Shown: positions 1 through 9,767 of the stretch, piece by piece
How positions within the stretch are numbered: the first letter of the stretch is position 1
How the letters are laid out: each line of letters starts with the position of its first letter
Assembly (NCBI GenBank): GCA_002803225.1
Contig: NXFV01001055.1
Location: forward strand, 1-36,153
Length of the DNA stretch: 36,153 nucleotides
Direction: 5' to 3'
Source of the DNA: Gamarada debralockiae
Lineage: Eukaryota > Ascomycota > Leotiomycetes > Helotiales > Hyphodiscaceae
Program-made: the position numbers and the translations under genes
The notes under the pieces: generated by a model
What the model saw: the letters and a program-made list of their open reading frames with translations, nothing else
What the model was told of the DNA's origin: nothing
Databases searched by the model: none

Positions 1-2
1 CA

Positions 3-689
3 AAGCCTCATATTAGTCCTATCAATAAGAAGAAGCGCGGTACCTTTTGTTGGGCTCAAAAGAAGGCTAGGAGGGACTAGAATAAGATGTGTTAGTTAGA
101 TAAAGTTACCTTCTACACTAGTGCTAATAACGCAGTGTTTTAGGTTACCCGCGCTTCAGGAAAGGGGGAGGAGTAGCTTGAGAAGAACCTTAAGCTATCG
201 TTCAAAAGTAGACGGCAAGCTATAGGAGTTTGGTTATGTTTTTGTGGGCCACATATAGGCCCATTGGTCATCATTCCAAAGGGGGGCACAATAACGGCCG
301 AACGGTACAAGGAAGTTCTCCGAGAGCATTTCATTCTATTCTATAAGAGAATACGTCGACGTTATAGCCTAGACGTAGTCATACAAGAAGACAATACTCC
401 ATAGCATAAGGCAAAGCTTGTGACAGACTTCCTTAAGTCACAGAAAGTCAAGATAATACGCTGGCTACCACAATCACTTGATTTGTCTCCAATTGAAAAT
501 CTATAGGCACAAATCAAGACTCGAATCGGGAAGATACGTCATAGAACGCGAACACTCTCTGATTTAGAATTAGCGTTGCATGAAGTGTGGCCACAAATCT
601 CACTAAGCTCGCTGTTAAAATTGAATAAGAGTATGCCGAAACGGATAGATTTGTGCATTAAAAACAAGGGAGGTTTAACTAAGTATTAA
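3..689 (+). pseudogene. Tc1/mariner-type DD34E transposase relic (5' end outside window)
   Basis: One continuous frame runs from the left edge to a TAA at 687-689 and reads as the C-terminal two thirds of a fungal Tc1/mariner DDE transposase. Visible landmarks are LDKVTF with the first catalytic Asp, the block VWLCFCG, the second Asp in EDNTP, and the Glu in LSPIEN. Exactly 34 codons separate the second Asp from the Glu, so this is a DD34E enzyme that would cut and paste its own element. The frame is broken by six TAG codons at 78, 93, 141, 174, 402 and 504. Each sits where the family normally has Trp (for example before HK and after IENL), and other Trp codons remain. TGG to TAG is what C-to-T change at CpA on the other strand gives, the RIP signature. 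There is no frameshift. The terminal repeats were not located. Confidence 0.88.
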
Positions 690-1326
690 TAGCTTTAATT
701 TAAGCCTATTTGTACTTCATTTGACTAATAACTCGTTGAGAACTTTTGAAGTGATAGAGGGGTAAGAATATGTCACGTGACGAACACTTACCGGAACAGA
801 TTGTACATAAGATCTAATATATCTTTAGGACACGCTAGTGCATTAGGCTCCTGTATAAGACACGTAAGTCACACGTGAGTTATACATCACTAGGCGCAAT
901 TAGATAATAACTCAAGAAAATCCTAAGTATATATAATCTAAGCAAGAGTTCTTATAATTACAAGTACTACATAACAAATCACTAGCCAGTATACTATTTA
1001 TTCCTCTGTTTATTTATACCAGACAAGTAGAGTAGTACTTTAGTCCTTCTATAGGCTTTCAGACGCCTGCCTATTTATTAACGTGGGAGGCAACGCCATG
1101 TGATAGAGCTAGGTGCGATGGCTACACGTAGATAACACCCGAAGGAATGGCGTGAACGCGCATTTCGATTGAGAATCTAAAGCTGGAGAAGGAAAAGAAG
1201 AAGAGAGAAGCTCTATCGCGGGAAATATATACACACTCTCGCTTAGGGCACACGTGGCTGAATCCCACGTGACCGCAGTACAGCCCCGTGCGAGCATAGC
1301 CGTGACATTAGTGCCTAAGCCCTAGG
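690..1326. other. AT-rich intergenic DNA, no gene seen
   Basis: Stops are frequent in all frames. The stretch 775-1010 has an LTR-like look (a CACGTGAC block and a TATATA box followed by an AT-rich leader), but no terminal repeat partner is present. Confidence 0.5.
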
Positions 1327-1403
1327 TAGTGGGTAGGGATTCGAACCCCACGCACAGCACTTACAGCCGAAGATTAGCCTAGCCCTCGCCGGCTAACCCA
1401 CTA
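1327..1403 (-). tRNA. Degenerate tRNA-like sequence or tRNA-derived SINE head
   Basis: On the minus strand, 77 nt fold partly like a tRNA. A 7-bp acceptor stem pairs TAGTGGG with CCCACTA. A D arm follows with stem AGCC/GGCT. A T arm has stem TGGGG/CCCTA and the loop TTCGAAT. The stretch GGTTCGAATCC is a perfect polymerase III B box. The 30 nt between D and T arms are longer than normal and form no convincing anticodon stem with T33, so I assign no amino acid. A broken tRNA gene, a tRNA with a short intron, or the head of a tRNA-derived SINE are all possible. Confidence 0.4.
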
Positions 1404-2022
1404 GTCTCCCGAACACGGGCTTGCGTCCCTAGGAAGTGTTTGCCTACACAACTTTCCCCCAAAAGTATATTATATTAAAAATATATATTATTATTTAAAA
1501 ATTGAAAATACTATAATAAATGATTTAAAAAACTTATATTTTCTCTCACGATGCTGTATTAGAGTAGGAAACGCTACGCAGTGTAAGTGAGCAGTCCAGG
1601 TGAGTCGTCCTTCCGACAGCACATTCTCCTTCCCTTCCTCCACCACTTCATTACAATTCGCGACCTCAATTCACTCGTCCTATCGGCTCTCCAGGCTCTC
1701 CGGTTGAATAGTTTTCAGTTTTCAATGCTCATTAAAACTCGATATATAGCAATCAACGGGCATCACACCCCGCTGTGAGCTGGGTTTTGTACAAATAAAA
1801 CGACTAAGTTTATTTTGTGTAACTAAATGCACATCTGTTAAAATGGCCTATGTATAATAGTATACTCGACTAAATGAACTACCGAGGATTGAGCCACGGT
1901 AAGTGTAGCTTGCATCGCACCCCGAGAGAAAGAAAAGTTCCACTCATCATCCGGAATCCGCAAACTCTCCGCTCTACCGCTATCATTGCGGTTGATCATC
2001 AATACCAATATGATCCTCAACT
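1404..2022. other. Low-complexity AT-rich intergenic DNA
   Basis: Positions 1455-1530 are almost pure A/T. No open frame here has recognisable protein content. The last 150 bases are the 3' flank of the neighbouring minus-strand gene. Confidence 0.5.
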
Positions 2023-3179
2023 CTAAGAGAAAGCCGAGTATGAGTTGGGCAACTGCTCACTGACAGCGAACCCGCACGCGCCGGGGACGCCCTTATACGA
2101 GCCGGTCACGGTCATATACCCCTCGAAACCACCACCAGCCCCCGCGTCCACCTCGCTCCACATTTCCTGATCCTCCCTGATGCTCGAGATGGAGAGGGAC
2201 GTCCTATCCTCCAGCACTAGCTCGAAATCTTGCACCCACTTGTTCCCGGTGTGCGTCGAGGTCCAGGTCGAGTTCAGGTTGCGGGTGAAGGTGGTGACGG
2301 GCACCACGCGGTGGATCCCCGGTGCGTCTCTCACGGTCGCAAAGTTCTTGTTGCCCGAGATGTCGTCGATCCAGTTCCACACGGACAGGACGGCGCCGGT
2401 CGGATAGGCGGCCATAGGGTCGATGTGGATCTCGAACCAGTACCAGGCCTGGGGCAAGTTGCCCCACTCGCGGTCGTACCAGGTCTTGGAGTTGGTGGTG
2501 TCAATGGTGACGGTGGTACCCTCGAGGGTCAGCGAGCCGGTCGTCTTGCCGGCGGGCATCGACCACTCGTAGCCCACGCCGCCGGTGGCCTCGAAGCTGC
2601 CGGTGCCGCCATTGAGCAGGACGGGCGAGGAGGTCTCAAAGGTCAGGTCGAATTGGACGCCATTATAGTTGCTCCAGGCGCGCATCTTGGAGAGGCCATC
2701 GGTGGCGCTGGTGGCGCCGAAGGTGAAGTTGCTGGTGATGAAGTTGAAGACGCCCGTGTCCGAGTAGAGGCTGGTGTTGGCGGTGTCGGGAGTCGAGAAC
2801 TGTGCGCGGACGGACGGGTTGGTGACGTCGAGCACGGATGCGCGGTAGCTGGCGGGCGAGCCGTCGAGGACTTGGGCGAGGATGAAGTATTGGTGGCCAT
2901 TAGAGCCGCGAAGGAAGGACGAGATCCAGAAGGAGTTGGAGTCACCCTCGTCTATGCTATTGGTCTGCGAGGTCGAGAGGTTGTATGGGGCCGGAAGGGA
3001 GTTCTGGAGATATCACTAGCTTGTTAGAACAGATCTCATATTTTCCGTTGCGGAGAGAGAAAAGAACTACCCACTAATCCTGCACAAGTGGCGCAGCTGG
3101 AATCTGGTAAGTAGATTGCCGCCTGAACGAGCGCGACGGGCGAGAGTAGAGCCACTGCCCTTAACAGCGTGGAACGCAT
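2023..3179 (-). CDS. Secreted kievitone hydratase-like protein (AttH/CrtC-type lipocalin fold)
   Basis: Two exons, 3179-3075 and 3003-2023, encode 361 aa. The 71-nt intron has donor GTGGGT, a CTAAC branch site and a CAG acceptor, and joins in phase 0. The first 20 residues, MRSTLLRAVALLSPVALVQA, are a clear signal peptide, and a pair of Cys follows at about residues 29-32. The signature WYDREWGN near residue 209, followed by a Trp-rich segment and HI, is typical of the family holding Fusarium kievitone hydratase, AttH and hydroxyneurosporene synthase-like proteins. Kievitone hydratase adds water to a bean isoflavonoid defence compound outside the cell. By inference this protein acts on an extracellular terpenoid or isoflavonoid, but family members differ in substrate. 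Several N-glycosylation sequons are present. The gene is far more GC-rich than its flanks. Confidence 0.82.
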
Positions 3180-3689
3180 TGCGAATTGAAGGCGGGAGCG
3201 GTTTCATGCAAGGTCGAGAGAGACGAGACAGCTTTCGAAGAAGAGTGCAGAGAAGCGCGTGCCGAAAAAGCGTTTGTAGTGGCCAAACACCATTTCTTTT
3301 ATCTGCAGGTTTGCTGAAGATTTTCCTGCATTCCACAATGAACCGGCGGCCATGTTGGAGGATTCCACCACCTCTAAAGATCCGATGTCCGACTCATCTC
3401 AATAATTCATAGGAATGATCAGGGTTTTTTGGGTTTGAGTTTCAGCTGGACATGATAGTGATTAAAGAGACTAAGGGAGTAGTGAGAGAGCAAGTTCTAT
3501 ACTGTCGGAGCCAAAAGAGGTCCGATGCCCGAAGGATATGAACGATTCATACAGTGAGGACAAAGGTACCCCACAAAATAATGTGGCATACGTCCCTTTC
3601 GCACATGAGTAATGCGCGTCAAGTTCAGTAATCTGGAAACGACTGGGCCTGACGACCTGGAATACAAAAAAAATAAAATAAAAAGAGGG
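3180..3689. other. Intergenic, upstream of the hydratase-like gene
   Basis: This is the promoter side of the minus-strand gene. An A-rich tract lies at 3663-3685. A 147-codon minus-strand frame across 3471-3914 shows no recognisable protein features, so I do not call it. Confidence 0.45.
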
Positions 3690-4888
3690 GTCCGTGTCGC
3701 TGTCTGTGTTCTTTTCGGGTACCCGGGAGAGTTCAACGTCCGATATAGAAGACCCGGAGGTCGTCCACCATTCTATAAACGCCGATGACACCTGCGATAC
3801 AGGTGACGAGGACCCACGGCCTGCAAAACGATGAAAGCCATACTCATCGTCTGCCGCCACTCCAACTCTCTGCCCCGGGCGTACCCCAAAGCCCCGCTCA
3901 GATGGCCTAGCCACCTTTCACTACCGTCATCTATGTATGTCGAGACAGACAATGTACGATCTCAGACACCGTGGTCGACTTTTATGGATAACAAGCAACA
4001 TAATACTTTACAACCTTCTCGGAGGCCCCCAGCTACGGTTGAGTCGGTACCGGCTGCTGAGCACCTAGGAGTTGCCCCTCCATGGCTTCCTTAAACGGAC
4101 TAGGATGGCTGCTCGTGGAAAGAGATCTCTAATGCACTACCCTTCGTACCTCGGGGGCAATTCAAGTACGCTAGTTCACGAAGCTTGGTGGTGGTACGGG
4201 ATCGAGAAAACCTTCACGGTGACGAAAGGTTTTGAGCACAGAGATTGTATCTTTACTATGATAGAATATGATCTGTTTTTGAACTCAATCAATGTCTTCC
4301 GCGGCCCAAAAAATGATCATATCATAAAATATGCCTCGGTCAGATTCATCTCAGAAAGTACAGACACAACTACTGATCACCGTTTCGAAGCTCAATGCTA
4401 ATCGCAACAGACGGATCGTGACAGCTCTAAGTCGGACGAACCCGAGGCTTCAAGATGGACAGATGAGAGAGCAATGGGAGGAAGGGCTGGGATACCGCGA
4501 GGTAGATCACGGAAACCTGCATGTCAAGCTCAAAACATGGATTGGAGCAGCCTAGTCTCTAACTAACCAACCGAACGAACCCGAGGCTCAAAATGGCTTT
4601 TATCCAGACACGAAAATATGAACGTCTCCCGCTCTCGGCAGTGGTGAGGACATGAATTCGACGTAGGAGAACTGTGTGATGACCGCAATCAGTTGCTCCA
4701 GATTCCGGGATATATCTGGCACCGTTGCGTCGTCAGAAAATGCGCCACCCATGGACCAAGAGGAGGATGCGACGCTGCGTAAGATGAAGGAGGACTATTC
4801 ATGGAAAGAGATCCATGCTGCTCTCACTCATCTAAATAAAGGGACGTTGCAGGTGCGCCATTCGACGAAGTTGAAAGATCAAAGTTAA
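3690..4888 (+). pseudogene. Relic of a Myb/SANT-like domain protein
   Basis: The clearest part is at 4751-4888, where a frame reads EEDATLRKMKED, SWKEIHAAL and KGTLQVRHSTKL. This is the helix pattern of a Myb/SANT-like DNA-binding repeat with one Trp kept, and it ends at TAA 4886. Upstream, in other frames, are acidic and Ser/Pro-rich pieces (for example 3751-3831, DPEVVHHS to RPAKR, then a TGA at 3832; and 4408-4470 with DEPEASRWTDE). Such pieces are what the disordered N-terminus of such proteins looks like. No single frame or credible intron set joins them, so I read this as a dead gene. The 5' limit is approximate, and only the Myb part is well supported. Confidence 0.45.
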
Positions 4889-5469
4889 TGAATGTCAGTG
4901 CTCCTACTGCCTGATACCCTTGTTGAAGTGGGCAGCTTCCTTCAAGACGGCCTCCTTGCCTCAAAGCAATACTACTCAACATGATGGAGCCTGGTAATCA
5001 GAACCCACAAATATCATAGGACGCGAAATGGTGGAGGCGAAGCCAACCTACATTGGAAAAGATCCATACTCCCCTCCCTCATCGGTAGACACGCGGACGA
5101 TCCTGAGGACAAGGATGCCACCGAGGCTCTGCAAGCCACGCAACTCGGGATTGACAAGCAGCGTTTTCGACTCTGTAGGATACGCGGCCGGCAGCTTTTT
5201 ATATAAGCATCAATACTTGTAGTCTCAATTAATCAATCGAATGCTGTTTATTGCACGCAATCCCGCTAACTGACAACATTCTGAGGCGACATGACGCTAG
5301 TCAGAACTCACCCAACGAGCCTGTCTCCTGGCTACGCAAATACCTTTTTTGTCCCCTGTTATGCGTTATTTGGGTCAGGTTACAGAATAGGCATCTACCG
5401 TCAAAATAAGGTTTTCGTTAATCGTTAGTTTCCTTTACCCCATACAACGGCTCCAAGGAGCGGCAGATT
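4889..5469. other. Intergenic, with a possible tail of the Myb-like relic
   Basis: An acidic frame at about 5080-5217 (HADDPEDKDATEALQ) could be the end of the preceding relic, or chance. From 5220 onward the sequence is AT-rich and I see nothing. Confidence 0.35.
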
Positions 5470-5659
5470 ACGGAGGTATAGCCCATAAGTATTTAATATC
5501 CACTAGCACGGAGCCCCCTAGATGTAAACAAAACTTACCCTGATTGGGCAGTAAACATTAGGGTTGAAAGCTTAGTACTGTCGAATTAGGCTAAGTACTA
5601 TTGACGCCAGGATATCCCCCTACTAGTGGATATCAAATACTTATGTGCTATACCTCCGT
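5470..5659. mobile_element. 190-bp MITE-like foldback element
   Basis: Two 37-bp arms lie in inverted orientation at 5470-5506 and 5623-5659 and match at 35 of 37 positions. The outer end is ACGGAGGTATAG and the inner end ATCCACTAG. The 116-bp core holds no gene and contains a small hairpin (TAGTACT with AGTACTA near 5573-5601). Size and architecture fit a non-autonomous DNA transposon. I could not find a clean target-site duplication, so the superfamily is open. Confidence 0.75.
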
Positions 5660-5895
5660 CTAGCCTATAAAAGCACAGACTTATACGACTAAGCTCGTTA
5701 GGAGGTCTGGTGCAGTCATTTAAAAATCCGGCATGTCCGGAAATTTATACTTCTTCTCAATAATATATGGAGTTGTTCCAAACGTAAAAGATAAGTCAGG
5801 ATATCTAATAGCAAGTGACTTTGGTAACACTTCCTTCAAACAACATTCATTTTCTCTTCTGGGCTTCCGGATTGTCGGAATTTCTGTGTCCCAAA

Positions 5896-7095
5896 ATGGC
5901 GCCTGTTGGCTTGATTCGCCCTGCGGCACTCGCTTTGCTTTATGGTGCTCGTGTCGCAGCGGCATGTCCACCATTCAATGGCACTTTCACAGTCAACAAC
6001 CCCCTCCTATACCCAGAGAACCTTGATTTCGATTCGGAACACTGCAAAGTGTATTTTGGGTTCGTTCAGGTTCCTATCCTGTTCAATGTATGTCGAGGCA
6101 CCTGATTGATTGGCTTGTGTAACAGGGACAACTTTAACGGAACGGTCACGGTGTATGACCCCTATACCGCTACCCATGAGCTTATTACCTTTCCGGGCAT
6201 TACCAACAATTCGACCTTTCACGTTTCCGGAATTGATTTTGATCCAAAAACGGGCACCATCAACATCGCCGCCAACGCTGCCGCGCCTTTTGTCTCTTCT
6301 GGGGCTGACTTGACAGGCCCGAACTACATAATCCGCTACAACACGGCAACCCAGAAGGTCATGTTCCAGGCAAGTTTGGCAGGGTTCCTGGCTGAAGTGC
6401 AGGAAGAAAGTGGGACAATCGCCAATGGTATTCAGGACATGGCAGAAGACATGCAGGGTAACTCCTATGTCCCAACATCTTTTGGCACCAAAGCTCTCGC
6501 CAGGGTGGCGCCGGACGGAACGGTCACAACTTGGTATACGACGAATAACACTGGTACCCTGAATCCGTACTATCCCAGTACCTATGACGGCCTCATTTTT
6601 CATCCACCGAGCAACAAGCTCGTTGTTACGGATTCACAGGCGGGTGCCTTTGTAACCTTTGACACGAACGCAACTGTGGGTGTTCCAAGCACTGTCAACG
6701 TGACCGGTTTTCCATCCGACTATACGGGAGTAACCTGTGATGGGCTGTTAAACCCTTCTCGATACCCAAACCGCGACGTCCTGCTCTGCTCCGAGGACGA
6801 ACTGGGCACTGGAGGCGCTATTACCGTTTTCACGTCTGCCAACAACTGGGTCTCAGCCCAATACGCCGGCCGAGTCCCTAATAACGACACACGCGCCGCA
6901 GGTAGCATTCCTAGCGCAACCATCCAGATTGCGAACTCGCTTTACATCAGTCCGTTCTTTTCATCCGACTCGGGCGTCGCCGACACTGCTGGGAACCGGT
7001 CAAGTTTCCCGTTCTTCGACATCACTTCAAAGGTTGATGCGCTTGTAGTTCCTGTGGGAGTTAAGGTTATATGCGACGGGTTGCTGTTGGAATGA
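5896..7095 (+). CDS. Secreted TRI14-like protein
   Basis: Exons 5896-6059 and 6126-7095 encode about 377 aa. The start codon has an AAA-ATGG context and opens a signal peptide (MAPVGLIRPAALALLYGARV, cut after AAA). The body carries features I associate with the TRI14-like secreted family first named from trichothecene clusters: a Cys followed by VYFG, then FNGTVTVYDP, FHVSGIDFDP, and a Gly-rich GIQDMAEDMQGNSYVPT block. The repeated strand pattern suggests a beta-propeller. TRI14 has been linked to virulence, but its biochemical role is unknown. Intron 1 ends at AACAG/G. Donors GTTCGT at 6060 and GTATTT at 6051 both keep the frame. I prefer 6060 because it keeps the YFG residues. Several Asn-glycosylation sequons are present. 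No trichothecene genes lie nearby. Confidence 0.75.
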
Positions 7096-7452
7096 GTAAT
7101 CAGTGACTCTGGTTCTAGGCAGATAGTGTTGCCTGCTGAGTCACATGGCATCACATGGCATCACATGACTCAAACACCACTTGATCAGTATGACAGTGTG
7201 ACGCGTTCTATGAGACATAGGGAGGATTCCTCTCTATAAGTACAGACTACTGTACTTGATTTGTTCGTTATTATCTCCAGCATCTTCACAGCCTTAATAA
7301 TCCAATCACATTCTCCTACCCTTTTCGTCCATCACGTGACCATATTGCAAGAGGAAGCAAAATGGGCTTTGCCAACTCGACAATAATAGATTGACTTCTT
7401 AGTATAGATCTTGTTATAGCAGCAGAAGAGAAGTCTCTGTGAATAAAAAAAA
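7096..7452. other. Intergenic between TRI14-like gene and dead frame
   Basis: This holds a short tandem repeat (listed separately) and a TATA-like CTATAAG at about 7234. The stretch 7127-7310 resembles a solo LTR in layout (starts TGTTG, has a TATA box) but has no proven boundaries. Confidence 0.4.
7141..7167. repeat. 10-bp tandem repeat, 2.7 copies
   Basis: The unit TCACATGGCA is repeated perfectly (TCACATGGCA twice, then TCACATG). It is bracketed by TGAGTCA on the left and GACTCA on the right, so the block is nearly palindromic with AP-1-like ends. Confidence 0.8.
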
Positions 7453-8640
7453 ATGACAAACAGCAGGAAACCTTTGACATCTCTTCTTCTTCATCTCCAA
7501 TTCTTGGTCCGGCTTCTAAACACATTACACACACCCTTAGCTCAAACAATATTCGCGGAAACAAGAAACATTGCCTTGAGTCGTGAAGCTATTGTTGCAA
7601 TATTGGTCCTCTACACTACCTTCTTGTTTCAAGCTATCCCGCTATGCTTTTTTTCAGACTAATTTCCTGTCTCTTTCCTCTCGCTCTCGCATTCACAACT
7701 GAAGGACACCTATAGCACTCTACGTAAGATCAACTTCGTTCCGCAAAACAGTTATAAATTGATTATACTGACTCAATACCTTAGTCCCTCCAAAAATCCC
7801 GGCTATTTATTTAAAAGGGATTTACTGTCCTTCGAGTAGTTTAACACGGACCCTGATAGAGCTACTCATCAGATGAAGATCGAGCAAGGCTAGAGAGACA
7901 TAGCCACGATTATGAACGCAGTCTTAGAAACTGAGAGAACTATATATAATACAATCATTTAGAAATACTTTAAGCAGCAATACTTTGCCGCCGTCGAAAG
8001 GATACTTATTAATATAGTCTAACCTACGATTATAGATACGACAGCTAGCTCTATTATTGTCGGACTAAATAGGGTGAACGTTAGAGCCACTGATTTTTTG
8101 AATATATATAATAAGCTAAATTCTAGGGGGGTGATCGGGACTCTTATATACACTTATCCGAATTTGAGCGGACCAAGTGATGTGTATTTCTGCGTTTCGC
8201 CCAATAATGTCTACTTGTTCCTAGATTTATCTCAAATTACTTACGAGAGTCTGGATCCGTTTGTTTCGAGGAAAATAATAAGTTTCAGAGGATAGGTTGT
8301 CTTCTATGAATTGGCGTAAGTTTCCCCACTTGATATCAACTTAGCTGATAGGTATAACGTGTTTTAGCTACGTCCCGGTTATTAGAATGGATACTATCTC
8401 ACCTTTCATGAAAAGCTCTATTAACACGAATTTGATACAAATAAAGAACCCTAAATTAAAGGTTGGCGACTTTGAATACAGCCCACAAAATATAAGATAG
8501 CTTCTGGCTGGGTCGGAGAAATGGGAATTGGTAATTGCAAATGCCGATAGTTCTCATAGTTTGCAAACGTAGGTACTCTGTTCTATTAGAAGTATCTAGT
8601 TTGAATTAACCTTCTACTAGGAAGTTTACTGGTCTAATAG
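7453..8640 (+). pseudogene. Long dead reading frame with stops at apparent Trp positions (family unknown)
   Basis: A single + frame starts at ATG 7453 and stays protein-like for about 340 codons to 8475, and more weakly to about 8640. Stops lie at 7660, 7837, 7891, 7960, 8020, 8293, 8317, 8365, 8383, 8422, 8452 and 8473. The 280 codons before 8293 contain only five, although this is AT-rich DNA in which chance frames close about every 15 codons. Nearly every stop sits in a context where Trp fits, for example SFE-stop-FNTDPD, NTII-stop-KYFKQQ and INIV-stop-PTII. TGG turned into TAG, TAA or TGA is the RIP pattern. Segments such as DIATIMNAVLETERTIYN look like real protein. I do not recognise the family, so no function is given. 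An intron near the 5' end is possible. Confidence 0.6.
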
Positions 8641-9245
8641 ATGCTAGAAAAGTTTCGGAGATCCGCAGGATAACCTATTCGCGCCAGATAGAGCTTGCCC
8701 CGCCCCTTTAGCCCCTGCTGTGTTACTATAGGGGCCGTCTGCGCCACCGACTCCCTAACTAGAGAAAAAATGTCCTAGCTGGGGATGTTGTGTTATATTA
8801 TAAATAGGTGGATCAAATAGGCGAAGGGTAACCAGTGAGGTTAGATTTCTGGTTTTTTGTATCAGAATAAATTCATTAGAGTCTTATAAACCAATTAATA
8901 CGGTATTCCTTTAATTTACTTGTGAAACTAATGCGCGACTGATAAAATTGGTGTTAGTCGATCTGATTTATTGTAATTGTGTCACTATCGCTCACTGTAC
9001 GGTGGCTGTGCCACTGGCTAACGAAGTGTGACGCTACGTCCAACATGTATCTCCAACAACCAACACCTATTTCCATCGTGGCTATTATTTCTAAACTAAA
9101 CTAAAATGAAACAAACAAAAACCTTCTGAAATATTCTTTCCAGTGCACTGAATCCCACCTCTTCGAATTTTGCTACGTTTAAACAATCCCTCCATAGTGA
9201 CACGTCATCCTCGATATTCAAAAGCAAGAAGACTCAAACGCAACA
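8641..9245. other. AT-rich intergenic DNA
   Basis: The preceding dead frame may continue to about 8838, but stops then come at chance density. A short GC-rich island (8696-8750) has no clear coding content. The last 150 bases are the presumed promoter of the next ORF. Confidence 0.4.
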
Positions 9246-9767
9246 ATGATAACACCAACTAAGATCAACTCCGGGTCCTTTTCCACCCTATCAATACCGA
9301 CAATTGCTCTCACAGCGACCGTCTCCCCATCAACAATCTCTATATCGAGGCCGCCGAGTTCACTAATTATCCTCATACTAAGTCTGTGCTTAATCGATTC
9401 AGACGAACTAATAACTATCTTTACACCAGACAGCGTTTTTGACTCTACCGCCTATAATACATCCTCGAGCCTATTTGGAGTATTCTATAGCGAAACAGGA
9501 GCTAAGGTTTCTCCTCTTAGCGTTTGCATTTTGCGTATCATCTCCGACACAGTACTAATTCGCCTTGACAATAATACTCTAACGCTATATCCTGGGGTTC
9601 CTACTATGTTGAATCTGCCAATTGGCATCGATAACGACCCAGTGGCGAACACTAAGAGCAGTACGAATCAAAAGTACATATGCGCGACACCTATCAGCCT
9701 CTTAAAACCAGGTGAGAGGTATAGAATTAGTTGGTGCCCACGTAGACGTTTTGGTATCCAGCTCTAG
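9246..9767 (+). CDS. Uncharacterised fungal protein, 173 aa
   Basis: The frame is intact from ATG (AACAATG context) to TAG and has no signal peptide. The order of motifs recalls a large uncharacterised Pezizomycotina family: an N-terminal Thr/Ser-rich strand with SPSTISIS and RPPSSL, then a strand ending in ITIFT, a central R-rich strand, a TLYPGVPT loop, and LLKPGERYRI near the C-terminus. Family members, as I recall, continue for 20-60 residues with a Trp-rich end that is missing here, so this copy may be truncated or may splice onward. No catalytic residues can be named. It stands alone in AT-rich DNA. Confidence 0.5.
   Translation: MITPTKINSGSFSTLSIPTIALTATVSPSTISISRPPSSLIILILSLCLIDSDELITIFTPDSVFDSTAYNTSSSLFGVFYSETGAKVSPLSVCILRIISDTVLIRLDNNTLTLYPGVPTMLNLPIGIDNDPVANTKSSTNQKYICATPISLLKPGERYRISWCPRRRFGIQL

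Noticed and set aside
775..1010. Possible LTR fragment
   Set aside because: Only the general layout fits. No paired repeat, primer site or element genes are present.
2230..3027. 265-codon + strand ORF opposite the hydratase-like gene
   Set aside because: It is a GC-rich shadow of the minus-strand gene, rich in Gly/Val/Arg, with no motif. The minus-strand reading has a signal peptide and a family signature.
3471..3914. 147-codon minus-strand ORF
   Set aside because: No recognisable motif, and it uses an A-rich tract as codons. The + strand of the same DNA gives a better fit to the Myb-like relic.
6088..6125. Donor GTATGT at 6088 for the TRI14-like intron
   Set aside because: It gives a 38-nt intron, too short, and joins out of frame. 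Donors at 6060 or 6051 keep the frame.
6007..6603. 198-codon minus-strand ORF
   Set aside because: Antisense shadow of the TRI14-like gene.
7127..7310. Possible solo LTR
   Set aside because: It has TG at the start and a TATA box, but I found no CA end with a matching target duplication and no second copy in the window.
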